Counted from the first letter of the stretch, positions 35,921 to 46,200 are shown. The stretch: 64,000 bases of DNA from Alloprevotella sp. OH1205_COT-284 (GCF_003859795.1 NZ_RQYI01000007.1:1-64000), one strand, 5' to 3'. Notes: a model not told the origin generated them from the sequence alone. Numbers and translations are program-made.

Positions 35921-36436
35921 AACTCTACCTGCGAGGTGGAGTTTTTTATCTCCAATGTGGGAATTTCTACCTCCAAGGTAATGAATTTCATCTCCTGCGA
36001 AATCGAGAAAAACGGACTCCCTCGCGCGCACGCGCGTATACCTATTCATTGTTTTTTGCTTTCACTGCCTTCGCAAAAACGCCTTCGGTGTTGATTTTCA
36101 GAGTGTTTCGTGCGAAGGCAAATGAAGGCAAACTTTCAGATCCGGTTGCAACCGATTGAAAACCATGTCATTGTGTCGCATTTTTGCTTTCACCGCCTCC
36201 GAAAGCGGCGGTTTTCTCGCGGAAGCAGCGGAAGGAGGTGAAGGCAAAGGGGAATTTTGCCTTCACCGTAGTTATACTGATTTTCAATGAGTTGAAAAAT
36301 CCATTTTCTTTTTGCCTTCACTTGCCTTCGCACGAAACGCTCTGAAAATCAACCCCGAAGGCATTTTTGCGAAGGCAAAACGGCAAAAAACAAAAAAAAT
36401 AGGGTGGAAAAACGCTCAAAAAGGGCGGTTTCATCG
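35921..36436 (+). repeat. Dispersed composite repeat, copy B
   Basis: About 516 bases. Four 22-nt units at 35921-36007 (for example tttctacctccaaggtaatgaa at 35964-35985 is one unit), CG box CTCGCGCGCACGCGCG near 36021-36036, three hairpins with GCCTTC arms, end GGGCGGTTTCATCG at 36423-36436. The loop of the first hairpin is nearly the reverse complement of the loop of the third. It lies between convergent methyltransferase and thiamine pyrophosphokinase genes; 35677-35920 shows nothing else, and 36437-36604 holds a terminator. Confidence 0.82.
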
Positions 36437-36490
36437 ACGACGACGACCGAGGGAAACTGTCCCAAGGGGGAGGAGCGAACACAGCAAAAA

Positions 36491-36528
36491 CAGACTGCGC
36501 CAAGAGCATGGTGTCTTGACGCAGTCTG
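36491..36528 (-). terminator. Terminator of the thiamine salvage operon
   Basis: cagactgcg...tcttgacgcagtctg stem (36491-36528) downstream of the thiamine pyrophosphokinase stop codon, with A-run giving a T-run on the minus strand. Confidence 0.65.
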
Positions 36529-36604
36529 TTGAGAAGCGGTGTGTGGATCGGTGCATGTTGTGCTACCCGGCGAAAGAGTGGCGCGACATGCTCCGATGAG
36601 CATT

Positions 36605-37249
36605 TTAGGGTTTGTCGCACTGTCGGTCGGGTTCGGCGACGTAGACCAGAAATTTGCCGCGCGCATCGATTTGCACTTCCCGACGGGTGGCTACGTTGAG
36701 TGTGCCTTGCCACAGCCGGGTGAAGTCGTAGAGGGGATATTGCAGACCGGTAGCAGAGAAATAGGAGGCTCCGAAATTGAAAATCGAGATTTCGCGCCCG
36801 ATTTCGATTTCGAGGCGGAGTTGATCGCGGCAGGGATAGAAGGTGCCGTAGTCGCTCACCATGCGAATGGCCGGGGCTTCTCCTTGTGTCACGGGGAGCA
36901 GGTCGGCATAGTCCATGAGGAGGGCGATGTTGGCCACGGAGTGGTCTTCGCGCAGGCCGGTTGCGCCGAGAATGGTGATGTCGCGACGGCCGAGGGCGAG
37001 GCAATGTTTCACGGTTTTCGTGAGATCATTGGTTTCCTGCTCGGCGATGCGGACGATGCGGTCGGCGTAGCGGTGGCGAACCTCCGCATTGACGGAATCT
37101 CCGTCGCCGACGATGACGTCGGGCACGAAGCCGGCTTGCACGCAGCTGTTGGCCGCACCGTCGCAGCAGGCGATGAAATCGGCCGAGCGGAGGAGGGCAA
37201 GCGCGCGTTCGGTTTTGGGAAAGAGGCCGGCGGCAAGAACGATGGTCAT
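36605..37249 (-). CDS. Thiamine pyrophosphokinase
   Basis: 214 residues. Transfers pyrophosphate from ATP to thiamine, giving TPP. N-terminal motif FIACCDGAANSC, PDVIVGDGDSV (usually GDFDS), EQETNDLTKTV, TILGATGLREDHSVANIALL. C-terminal binding domain with beta-rich ISIFNFGASYFSATGLQYPL. Three bases after the pnuT stop codon, so cotranscribed with transporter and receptor genes under the TPP riboswitch. Confidence 0.92.
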   Translation of the reverse strand: MTIVLAAGLFPKTERALALLRSADFIACCDGAANSCVQAGFVPDVIVGDGDSVNAEVRHRYADRIVRIAEQETNDLTKTVKHCLALGRRDITILGATGLREDHSVANIALLMDYADLLPVTQGEAPAIRMVSDYGTFYPCRDQLRLEIEIGREISIFNFGASYFSATGLQYPLYDFTRLWQGTLNVATRREVQIDARGKFLVYVAEPDRQCDKP

Positions 37250-37252
37250 ACG

Positions 37253-37936
37253 CTATGCGGAAACGGCGGAGGGTTGTTGGGCGCGTTGAAGTTTGCGCCA
37301 GTTGAAATAGCCCATAACGGCCACGATGCCGTAGACGGTGAAGAGGGCTGCCCATTGATAGAGGTCGCTCACGATTTGCATGTAGACGAACACCGTGTTG
37401 ACAACGACCCAAAGAATCCACTGTTCGAGATATTTCTTGGAGAGCAACCACATACCCACGAAGCTCAGTGAGGTGGCAAAGGCGTCGGCAAGAGGAGTGC
37501 GGGGAGTGGCGACGGGCAGGTTGAAGTTGAACATACCGTTGAGTGCGGTGATGATTTGCTCGACGTTGAGCAGGAAGAGGTAGAGCGTGCCGCAGATGAC
37601 GGTCACCGTGAGCAGGAGGCGGGGGTAGAGCCGGGAGGGAATGTTGGTAATGGTGAAGACATTGCCGCTTCCCTCATTTTCGTCTTTGGGAGTAAAGAAC
37701 ACCATTTTCACGCCCACGATGAGATAGTAGGTGAAGAGGGCGGCCGAGGCGTAGTTGCCTTTGAGCAAAAAGAGGTAGACGAAGGGAATGGCGTTGATAA
37801 TGGCCACGTGCCAAAAGAGCGGTCGGGCTTTGTATTGGAGATAGAGATAGACCAGACCGATGAGTGTGCCGAAGATTTCGACGTAGCCGTTGAAAGTCAT
37901 TGCGCAGAGCGTGTCTGCAATCGAGTTGATGTTCAT
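37253..37936 (-). CDS. pnuT: Thiamine transporter PnuT (PnuC family)
   Basis: 227 residues from ATG 37936; the open frame runs far upstream, but only this start gives a normal PnuC-type protein (MNINSIADTLCAMTFNGYVE). About seven membrane helices, with LVYLYLQYKARPLFWH and PFVYLFLLKGNYASAALFTYYLI. PnuT proteins allow facilitated uptake of thiamine, which is then trapped by phosphorylation; here the kinase gene follows directly. Confidence 0.9.
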   Translation of the reverse strand: MNINSIADTLCAMTFNGYVEIFGTLIGLVYLYLQYKARPLFWHVAIINAIPFVYLFLLKGNYASAALFTYYLIVGVKMVFFTPKDENEGSGNVFTITNIPSRLYPRLLLTVTVICGTLYLFLLNVEQIITALNGMFNFNLPVATPRTPLADAFATSLSFVGMWLLSKKYLEQWILWVVVNTVFVYMQIVSDLYQWAALFTVYGIVAVMGYFNWRKLQRAQQPSAVSA

Positions 37937-38069
37937 GTTGTTTTTTAAGTATTGATGTGTGTGAATGATGCGAGTGTGCGGGCAGCGGCGAGAGGAGATG
38001 CTTTGGGCATGAGGCATGATGCCGTGATGCTGCGGTGACTGCGGATCGCTCCTGCCGGTCGATAAATGC

Positions 38070-38107
38070 GGAAAAGATTGCCTTCTTTGCAGACGACAAT
38101 CTTTTCC
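38070..38107 (-). promoter_or_regulatory. Stem-loop between thiamine receptor and pnuT
   Basis: ggaaaagattg (38070-38080) pairs with caatcttttcc (38097-38107). No T-run follows on the minus strand, so it may protect or stabilise the upstream receptor mRNA or weaken read-through into pnuT rather than terminate fully. Confidence 0.5.
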
Positions 38108-38154
38108 GAACGGTGTCAAAATAGGTATGTTGGCAGCGGTTTTCGCAGTGGCGA

Positions 38155-40335
38155 TCAGAACTTCACGCCGATGTTCACCAAGAAGTTGGTGCCGGCCATG
38201 GGGTAGAAGCGCGGATCGCTGCCGAGGGTGCGGGTGGCAGGATCGGCCATGTAGGTTTGCGAATAACCGTTGGTTTCGTATTTCTCGTTGAAGAGATTGT
38301 AGACGGTGGCGCCGACGGTCATTTCTTTCACGCCGCGAAAACAGAAGGTGTAGGAGGCGTTGAGGTGAGAAACGAAGTAGGCGTCGAGGGAGTTTTCGCG
38401 CATCTTCATGTTGTCGAGGTATTGGCGGCCTACGTATTGAGAGGTGAGCGATGCCGAGAAACCTCCGTGGTTGAAGGTGAAGCGATTGTTGAAAGTGGTC
38501 GAGGGCGAAAACGAGATGTCTGTGTCGCCGATGTGGTGCGTGTATTCGTTGTAGTCCCCGTCGTAGAGATAGGCGGTGTAGTCTTTGATGCGGTTGGCAC
38601 TGAGGGTGAGGTTGGCGTCCCAGCGGAAGAAGGGGCAGGGCAGCCAAGCTCCCGAAAGCTCGATGCCTGCGCGGTGGCTGTCGGCCACGTTTTCCACTAC
38701 GGCCTCGCCGATTTCGTTGTAGCGACCGTTGAGCACGAATTGGTTTTTATACTGCATCCAATATCCGTTCACCGCAGCTTCAAAGGTGCGGCCGGTGTAG
38801 GTGTAGCCCGCTTCGTAGTCAAAGAGGCGTTCCGACTTGGGGGAGTGATCGGGGGAGTAGCTTTCCTGATAGGAGTTGCGTGTCGGCTCGCGACGTGCCA
38901 CACTGAACGAGGCATAAACCCTGTGGTCGGGACGAATGTTCCACACACCGCCGAACTTGGGGTTGAAGAAGTGGAACTTCTTGTCGATGTCCAACACGGG
39001 GCGTTTGTCCGAAGTGCCGTTGATGCGGTAGTCGATGAAGCGATATTGCACGTCGGCAAAGAGGTTTACGGTCGGCAAAACGGCGTAGTGGGCGCGAAGA
39101 TACACATTTCCGTCTAATTTCTCGCCCTTGTTGCGATAATATTCGTGATTGGGACGCAAATTTCCTACATAATTTTTGACCCAGAGTACATTTCCGAAGT
39201 GGTCGTTCTCAAAGTTGTTGAGGCCTGCGCCGCCCGTCACGTCCCAAGCTCCCTCCTTGTAGTTGAGAGAGAAAAGTCCGCCGTAGAAGTGGTTTTGGAG
39301 GTGTTTGCGGCGAATGAGGTCAGACTTTTTCTGCTCGATGGCGTCGAGGGTGTAGGAGGCAAGGCCGTATTCGGTGAGCTTGCGATTTTTTTTGTATTCC
39401 TCATAGTAGCCTTCGCCGTAGGTGTAGTGGAGGGCGGCCGAGAGGCTCCAAGCCGGAGAGAGCTTCTGCGTGAGCAAAGCCTGTGCGTGTTGCTGGAAAT
39501 AGATGTCGTTTTGGTCGTCGTAGAAGAGGTTGAGCTTCTTGTCGATCAGGCCGTTGGGATTGTAGGTGCGGTGGGTCGAGAGTTGTTCGCGACTGATGCC
39601 GTCCCAAGCGTGATAGGTCTTTTCCTTGCCGCCGTAGGCAATGAGTTTGAGCATCGTTCCGCCGTTGAAATAAGTGCCCTGCGTGAAGTAAGAACCCATT
39701 TGTGCGGAGGAGCGGTCGCGATAGCCGTCGGAGGCGAGATAGGACACGCGTGCGTCGAATGCCCAGCGGTGGTTGAGGCGTCCGGTGCCGACTTTGAGGG
39801 TGTTTTTCGTCGTGTTAAACGAACCGTAGGAGGCGTTTACCGAAGCATAGGGCAGGAGCGAAGCCTTGTCGGTGAGCATGTTGATGCTCGCGCCGAATGC
39901 ACCTGCGCCATTGGTGGAGGTGCCGACGCCGCGTTGGAGCTGTATGTCTTGGAGCGAGGAGGCGAAATCGGGCACGTCTACCCAATAGAACACATGGCTT
40001 TCGGGGTCGTTGAGGGGGATGCCGTTGTTGGTGATGTTGATGCGTGTGCCGTCGGTGCCGCGCACGCGGATGTTGGTGTAGCCGATGCCGGTGCCGGCGT
40101 CGGAGGTGGCGACCACGCTCGGCAGGGTGGAGAGCAGGAAGGGGATGTCCTGCCCGTGGTTGATGCGTTCGAGGGCGGCTTTGTCCAAATTGGAGTAGGC
40201 GATGGGCGACTTTTTGGTCGCACGGTTCGTCACCACTTGGGCTTCTCCCAATATGTTCACACGAATCGTATCGACGCCTTGCGCCGACACGGCAGTGGCG
40301 GCTGCACAGCAGCCCGCCAAAACAAATTTCTTCAT
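38155..40335 (-). CDS. TonB-dependent thiamine receptor under TPP riboswitch control
   Basis: 726 residues: signal peptide (1-19), plug domain (about 40-170: ERINHGQDIPFLLSTLPSVVATSDAGTGIGYTNIRVRGTDGTRINITNNGIPLNDPESH), and a 22-strand barrel ending in VNIGVKF. The riboswitch immediately upstream and the following pnuT and kinase genes make thiamine, or a thiamine form, the likely ligand. This is the outer-membrane member of the Bacteroidetes thiamine salvage locus. Confidence 0.9.
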   Translation of the reverse strand: MKKFVLAGCCAAATAVSAQGVDTIRVNILGEAQVVTNRATKKSPIAYSNLDKAALERINHGQDIPFLLSTLPSVVATSDAGTGIGYTNIRVRGTDGTRINITNNGIPLNDPESHVFYWVDVPDFASSLQDIQLQRGVGTSTNGAGAFGASINMLTDKASLLPYASVNASYGSFNTTKNTLKVGTGRLNHRWAFDARVSYLASDGYRDRSSAQMGSYFTQGTYFNGGTMLKLIAYGGKEKTYHAWDGISREQLSTHRTYNPNGLIDKKLNLFYDDQNDIYFQQHAQALLTQKLSPAWSLSAALHYTYGEGYYEEYKKNRKLTEYGLASYTLDAIEQKKSDLIRRKHLQNHFYGGLFSLNYKEGAWDVTGGAGLNNFENDHFGNVLWVKNYVGNLRPNHEYYRNKGEKLDGNVYLRAHYAVLPTVNLFADVQYRFIDYRINGTSDKRPVLDIDKKFHFFNPKFGGVWNIRPDHRVYASFSVARREPTRNSYQESYSPDHSPKSERLFDYEAGYTYTGRTFEAAVNGYWMQYKNQFVLNGRYNEIGEAVVENVADSHRAGIELSGAWLPCPFFRWDANLTLSANRIKDYTAYLYDGDYNEYTHHIGDTDISFSPSTTFNNRFTFNHGGFSASLTSQYVGRQYLDNMKMRENSLDAYFVSHLNASYTFCFRGVKEMTVGATVYNLFNEKYETNGYSQTYMADPATRTLGSDPRFYPMAGTNFLVNIGVKF

Positions 40336-40342
40336 AAAATTA

Positions 40343-40424
40343 CTTTTAATTACTACGCCGGCATTATCCGGATCAGTTCATAGGGTATGATCTCAGCCTG
40401 AAAGAGTAAGGCACCCCTTAAAGA
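40343..40424 (-). ncRNA. TPP (thi-box) riboswitch
   Basis: On the minus strand: GGGGTGCC, then GGCTGAGATCATACCC, then GAACTGATCCGGATAATGCCGGCGTAG, the conserved THI-element core. P1 can form from CTTTAA (5' side) and TTAAAG (3' side). Only seven bases separate its 3' end from the receptor ATG, so the ribosome binding site lies in or at P1, which points to translational control. Confidence 0.95.
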
Positions 40425-40431
40425 GATGTGG

Positions 40432-40439
40432 CAAAGATA
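40432..40439 (-). promoter_or_regulatory. Promoter -7 box of the thiamine operon
   Basis: TATCTTTG on the minus strand; transcription would start within a few bases of the riboswitch 5' end. Confidence 0.7.
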
Positions 40440-40535
40440 GGCATTTAATTTTGTTGCAAAGGCGGAAAGGCGGCGAAATGCGGCGTGCGAGATCAGATAA
40501 GAAGCGTTTTTGGGCTTTTGTTGTCGAACTTTTCT

Positions 40536-40543
40536 TATCTTTG
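40536..40543 (+). promoter_or_regulatory. Promoter -7 box of the transglutaminase-like gene
   Basis: TATCTTTG, 32 bases before the ATG at 40576; excludes the upstream in-frame start at 40510. Confidence 0.7.
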
Positions 40544-40575
40544 CCACACCAAGTTTGCATCTTAGCCTTCATCGT

Positions 40576-41811
40576 ATGAAAAAGAATTTTCTTTTTATCT
40601 GCTTCGTGCTGCTGTCTTGTTTTTCGCTTGCGGCACAAAATCCTTCGGAATCTTTCACGAAACTGTTTGCACGTTTCAAAGAAATGGCGGTGGTTTATGA
40701 GGAATGTCGTGCCCGAAATGACTACGAAGGTATGTCGCGAGCCTTGAAAGAGCAAATCGCTTTGTTGGAAAAAGTCGAGCCGGCAGGCGAGGGAGCGAAC
40801 GACCGTGAGATGCGAGAAAAGCTCTTGGCCAATCAATATTATAATCTTGCCTGTGCGTATGCTTTGAAAAGCAAGTCGAAAGCAGCCGTCGAGGCTTTCC
40901 GAAAGGCCGTTGAGCATGGTTTCAAAAACTATCGGCATACTTGCAATGATCCCGATTTGGCGAGCATTCGCGAAGACCGCCGTTTTCGTAAATTGTTGGG
41001 GCGCATCATTCAATACGACAACCTCCACATGCTGAGAACTGCCCGCTCCTATCGCAGAGAGCAGACGGACTCTCTGCCGAATTTCACCTATCAGTCGGCG
41101 TCGGATCACAATTTGAAAGCCGTGAGAGAACGCTTCCGCCTCGACTCGATAGCCGGCAGTGGCGATGAGGTTTCAAAAATCATGAATGTCATGACTTTTG
41201 TACACAACAACATCCGCCACGACGGCAGCAACTACGCGCTGTGCGAGTTCAACGCCAACGATATTTACAACTACCACAAGGCGACGGGAATGGGAGTGAA
41301 TTGCAGGCATCTGGCCATGATGCTCAATGAAATGTATCTCTCGTTGGGGATACCCTCGCGATATGTGACCTGCATGCCCAAAGATCCGAACGATGGCGAT
41401 TGCCATGTCATCGTTGCCGTTTATTCCGCTCAGTTGGGGAAATGGCTTTGGATCGACCCCTCGTTTAATGCCTATGTCAAGGATGAGAACGGACATTTGC
41501 TGAGCATTGCCGAAGTGCGCGAACGGCTTATCGACGGTCGGCCGGTTGTGCTCAACGAAGATGCGAATTGGAACAACAAAGTCAAACAGACGAAGGAGGA
41601 GTATTTGGAAAACTATATGGCCAAAAACCTTTACTATTTCATTTGTGCGGAGCAGAGCCGTTTCAATGCCGAAAGTCGCTATCGCTATACGGGGATTCGT
41701 TATGTGGCACTGTTGCCCGAGGGATTTGAAACGCAAAGCGTGAGCGGCGACATGTATACCGTGACAAGCGACGCGGAATACTTTTGGCAACCTCCTTCTT
41801 CTGCCAAATAG
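40576..41811 (+). CDS. Secreted transglutaminase-like protein with TPR N-terminus
   Basis: 411 residues from ATG 40576; signal peptide 1-19 (MKKNFLFICFVLLSCFSLA). Residues about 30-125 look like a short tetratricopeptide region (NLACAYALKSKSKAAVEAFRKAVEHGF). The transglutaminase-like core has Cys243 (GVNCRHLAMMLNEMYL), His277 (DGDCHVIVAVYS) and Asp294 (WLWIDPSFNAY), a complete catalytic triad. It could act as a periplasmic protease, amidase or cross-linker; substrate unknown. Followed 42 bases later by the HhH gene. Confidence 0.82.
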   Translation: MKKNFLFICFVLLSCFSLAAQNPSESFTKLFARFKEMAVVYEECRARNDYEGMSRALKEQIALLEKVEPAGEGANDREMREKLLANQYYNLACAYALKSKSKAAVEAFRKAVEHGFKNYRHTCNDPDLASIREDRRFRKLLGRIIQYDNLHMLRTARSYRREQTDSLPNFTYQSASDHNLKAVRERFRLDSIAGSGDEVSKIMNVMTFVHNNIRHDGSNYALCEFNANDIYNYHKATGMGVNCRHLAMMLNEMYLSLGIPSRYVTCMPKDPNDGDCHVIVAVYSAQLGKWLWIDPSFNAYVKDENGHLLSIAEVRERLIDGRPVVLNEDANWNNKVKQTKEEYLENYMAKNLYYFICAEQSRFNAESRYRYTGIRYVALLPEGFETQSVSGDMYTVTSDAEYFWQPPSSAK

Positions 41812-41853
41812 CCGACAGAGGTTCATAGCCCTCCTATTTTCCACTCTTTTTCC

Positions 41854-42654
41854 ATGAAACATTCACGCCCTTCTTTTGGTCGCGAGATGCGCATCGGCCT
41901 TTTTGTGTTGGTCGGTGTATTGCTTGTCGTGGCAGGTTGGCGTTGGTGCATACCTTTCGGCGAAAAATCCTCTTCGACATCGGCCGAAGCGAAGATTTCG
42001 GCGGAAGAGCTGATCGAAATCAAGCGTTTTGAGCAACAACGCCTTGCCGACTCGTCGCGTCGTCAAGAGCAACGCAGAGCGCAGTGGAAACGGTGGCGAG
42101 AAGCGCGCGAAAAAAGAGCGACGGCGCGTGATCGGCGTCAAGCCGACTACGAAGCCCGGCGTCGGCAGTGGGCGGAAGAAAAAGCCCTGCGATCGGCGGA
42201 AAGAGCCCGGCGGCAGGCACGCTACGACAGTTTGCGCCGCCTCCGTCCCGAAAAACTGCCGGCAGGTTCGTGGGTGGATCTCAACGAGGCCGACACGCTC
42301 CTGCTGCAACGCATTCCCGGCATAGGGCGCGGTTATGCCCGAGCCATTGTGGGTTATCGGGAGCGAATGGGCGGTTTTGTTTCGACGCGTCAGGTGCTCG
42401 AAATCGAGAGATTGCCGGCAGGCATCGACGCATGGTTTCGAGTAGAGCATTTGCCAAATATTCGGCAGATACCCCTCAATCGCGCCACGTTCAAAGAATT
42501 GTTGCGACATCCTTATCTCAACTACGATCAGGTGAAAGCCATTGTTGAGCATCGCCGAAAACGGGGCGATCTGCGAGATTGGCGCGACTTGGGCAACAGT
42601 CCGCATTTCTCAGACTTTGATTTTCGGAGGCTTCAACCTTATTTCCGATTTTGA
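41854..42654 (+). CDS. Membrane-anchored helix-hairpin-helix protein, ComEA-like
   Basis: 266 residues. One N-terminal membrane helix (about 13-33), a long Arg/Glu-rich coiled-coil stretch (about 50-140), then tandem helix-hairpin-helix units (VDLNEADTLLLQRIPGIGRGYARAIVGYRERMGGF; IPLNRATFKELLRHPYLNYDQVKAIVEHRRKRGDL). ComEA-like proteins bind incoming DNA at the membrane during natural transformation. Together with dprA this hints at competence, though the genes are unlinked. Confidence 0.85.
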   Translation: MKHSRPSFGREMRIGLFVLVGVLLVVAGWRWCIPFGEKSSSTSAEAKISAEELIEIKRFEQQRLADSSRRQEQRRAQWKRWREAREKRATARDRRQADYEARRRQWAEEKALRSAERARRQARYDSLRRLRPEKLPAGSWVDLNEADTLLLQRIPGIGRGYARAIVGYRERMGGFVSTRQVLEIERLPAGIDAWFRVEHLPNIRQIPLNRATFKELLRHPYLNYDQVKAIVEHRRKRGDLRDWRDLGNSPHFSDFDFRRLQPYFRF

Positions 42655-42844
42655 CAAGCTGATTTTTCTTTGTGATTATGAGTCATGGCGTCCGTGGAAC
42701 AGACTGCTTCGAGTGGAGAGGGCGATATTGCAAGGCGGGCACTCTGTGTCTGCCGGTTACTTTTTCGGTAAAAACTATTCGTTATTTAGAAAATCCTATC
42801 CGTTAGATACTATTTACTGAGTGACGAGTGTTTTTGAGAGAAGA

Positions 42845-42882
42845 TGAAAACGACTTTCTCAGGCTGTGGAGAAAGTCGTTTT
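42845..42882 (+). terminator. Terminator after the HhH gene
   Basis: gaaaacgactttct (42845-42858) pairs with agaaagtcgttttc (42869-42882), followed by TTCGTTTTTTTG. Confidence 0.85.
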
Positions 42883-42969
42883 CTTCGTTTTTTTGTTGAG
42901 GATGGCAAATTGTGCCGACGTTTTTTGTTTCTTTTGTGGTCAATGTCTCTTCTTTTTGTTTGAAAAATG

Positions 42970-42977
42970 TATCTTTG
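42970..42977 (+). promoter_or_regulatory. Promoter -7 box upstream of the metzincin gene
   Basis: TATCTTTG followed by CCC; about 235 bases upstream of ATG 43213, implying a long untranslated leader. Confidence 0.5.
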
Positions 42978-43212
42978 CCCACGCTTAATGGAGATTCGCA
43001 CTTTCTTCGATTCTCGAAACATTGTTTTCAAACGACAGTAAAAACACACCAACTCTTTTGTTTTCGGCAGAAGATACGTAAGTTTTTTCTTATCTCTTTC
43101 GCCTCTTTTTACTTTTTCGGTATAGAGGGGAGTTCTTTCGATGAAAGAGGGATAGGCTTTGAGAATTTATCCTCATTTAATATATATAATATTCAAAAAC
43201 AACATTTCAACA

Positions 43213-46200
43213 ATGAAGTCCAAGTTCTTTTTATTCGGACATGTATTGTTCTCTTTGTTTTTCGGTGGTTTTTTTTTCATGGGAAAAGCACAGACAACTT
43301 TTCATGACCCTTATCCCGATGAGCAACTTTCTGTTTGTGGAGCGAGCTGTTCTGGTAATATCGAAGTAATAAAATCACGAAACTTTATTAAAGGTTTTCC
43401 TTCATATCAAAAGCCGGAAAGAATACCGGAGGATTTTATTTTCAAGGGAAATAATCAAACTTATGTGTTTAGATTAGCCGCTTGTGTCACGGCATTTTAC
43501 TTTAATGGCCACTTCAAACAAGATATGGCCGAAGTTTACAAATATTGGGATGATTTGGAGAAACAGCTAAATCTTATCTATGAACGTGATTGTGGCATCC
43601 GATTTCAAATTATAAGAAATGAAAAACTTGTTTTTTCGGAAGATCCTTCTTTTGAAACTACCACTAAGACACGCATCCTCAATAGTATTCTCGGAGAAGA
43701 TAACTATGAAGTCGGTATATTTTTGCAGGCTCCAACAGGAACAATGGCCGGGTATGCTCTCGTAGGAGGAGTGTATAATCAATCTTTGAAAGGAGAAGCA
43801 CGATCAACAATCTCTTATTCTACGATCGCACATGAGATAGGACACCTTTTCGGAGCTTCTCATCCGCATGAGAAAGATGATGCCAAAATAACTGAACAAG
43901 GGTTGGGCTTTTCAATTATGAGTTATGGTTCACCACGTACATTCTTTTCGTTGGCATCCATCAAAAGTATTCGATCTTCTTTGAAAGTGTTGGGGTATTT
44001 CAAAGAAAAGGAACGTAAAAACTATGTGCCGGGCAGTATTTCGTATCAAAATGCACCTTATGTAATTCTTCAAAATGAGGAGTTGCCACAGCTTGACGAA
44101 AAGGCGGTGAAAAGAGAGTATGTCGTGACAAAAGGAACGAGATACCAATTCTATATCCCCGTTAAAAATAAAAATAAACAAGGCTTTTTTTATCATGCCC
44201 ATCCCTATGATGTTGCTTCGTGGGGAGGTGAAACGAATTTATTGCAACGTCTTTATGCTCCATCTGACGAAAATGTAGTGATGTATCATCCTCGTTATCT
44301 CGCGGCTCGTAAAAATGCCAATGATAATTGGGAGGAGCAGTTGTTGAAATATTCAGACCAGTATAAGCCGGGAACTTATACCTATATGCTTTCTGCTTTT
44401 TACAAAGGGCATCATGATGTCGTTAAGACGAGTTTGCGCATCGTAGATGGAGAGAAGTTTCAAATAAACACAGTGAAGATGAAAGAAAACGGCTTCTTTG
44501 ATTATGCTATTCCCGGTAAGACGCCGATAAAACTTTCGTGGACTACTTGTCAGTCTCTTTATGGCAAAAATAGTAAAGTGCGTATTTTGCTATCCACCGA
44601 TTTTGGAAAGACATTCAAATATGTTTTGGCTGATGAGGAGCCCAACGATGGCTTTTGGGAAGGAGTTTTTCCTTATGTGAAAATAGATAGAGTGGATTAT
44701 CCCGAAGTAGGGGAAATACGTGGAGGAGTGATTAAAATAGAGGTCATAGGCGAAGCGGCCTATGCCTTGTCTCACGAAGTGCCTTATTGGGTGTCGAATA
44801 AGGTGATTCTTACCGGAGGTGTCACTACCGATATGGAGAAAGCTGTTTCTTTTTCTCCTACTCCTAATGTCTATAAAGAACTCGATTCAGAAGATCAAGT
44901 GCCGAAGATCGAAACTTTAACCGCAAGCTTTCAAGGACGATCAAAAACAGTCGAAGGAGTAGAGAACAGAGTTGGCAACACCATTTATAGAAAATGGACT
45001 ACGACTCTCGGAAGTAACATTTCCACTTATACTCAGGTGATTAAGATAAAACAGAGAATAGATGAAAATGCAGTGATTTATGATAAGGCAAACGCACTTT
45101 CAAGGCCGGCTCTTGATGTTTATCGAAATTTCGGAAAATTAGGTTATCCCAAGGTTCAATGTAAAGAGGGACTTCATTTCAGAGAAAAGTTTGAACAAAT
45201 TTTCACCCGAGAAGGAAAATTAAAAGTAGGTTTCACCAAGCAAGAATGTGATGAATTGGAATATGCCTTGATTGCCTTGGGAAAAATCTCCGATGAAGAT
45301 ATTGTTATGCCCACCGTAGGGAGAAAATATAAGATCGCCAGCTATCACAATGTTTATGACAAAGAACGTTGGTTCTTTCTCAGTCCCGATGGAAAGGGAG
45401 GAGAAGCACTACATATGAATCAACCGGATAAAGGAGCCGAGTGGTCGTGTGAGATGATTGATAGTCTGTATCGTTTCACGGCCGACGGGCAGATGTTGAC
45501 CTTGCAAGGCACATCGCATGGTCTTAATGGAATGAAAATTGTACGTGGATATACTTGGGGGGCGTTTAGTTTCATCAGTGGTCGAAAATATCCTCGTATT
45601 GCGCGCGTCTATTCGAAAGGTGAACGCATTGATTTTGCAGAATCTCGCGAAGAGAGATTAAACATTGAAGACAAAATAAACAGACGTGACATAATTATTT
45701 CAACCGATTTCCAATTATTACCCGTAGAAGAAACATACGATGTGTATTATCGCACATCGGAAAAAATGTTGCCTTATGCATATTTACCCATGAAAGGAGA
45801 TATTGAACCTTTCGGGGCATTTCCGGGGAAAAGCATGACATCGCTGGGTGATAACCTATATAAAATAACTATCCCTACAACGCATTCCACCGATGAAATC
45901 ACATTTAGTGAGGGAGAACATCGAATCACGGCACGCCTTATTGGGAAAAGTGCTACTTACGAGGCTTCCGGAAAGCGAGTGTATCGTTTGTCCATGTCTG
46001 CCGAAAAAATGAGTACGCTTTTCTTGGACTATCCCGTGGCAGTGCCGCAAGATGTTACGGCTTATACAGCCACCGCCGAGCGCGTATCCGAACGGCAATA
46101 TGCCTTGAAGTTGATTCGCCTTTCGGGGTCGACACTTCCGGCCTACACGCCTGTTATTTTGAAAGCAAAGGCAACGAAAGATTATGACTTCTTGGAAATC

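Larger units (their letters stand above)
42655..43212. other. Intergenic region with terminator and long leader of the metzincin gene
   Basis: Holds the terminator at 42845-42882 and the promoter at 42970-42977. About 230 bases lie between that promoter and the metzincin ATG; within this leader I see no conserved structure or gene. Confidence 0.5.

Noticed and set aside
35921-36007. 22-nt tandem units considered as a CRISPR array
   Set aside because: Units are contiguous, without spacers, and degenerate; no cas genes nearby.
36312-36599. Open frames with FAKAKRQKTKK-like sequence at 36.3 and 52.6 kb, suggesting a gene family
   Set aside because: Similarity arises from the same non-coding element; frames end at different places and lack a ribosome binding site.
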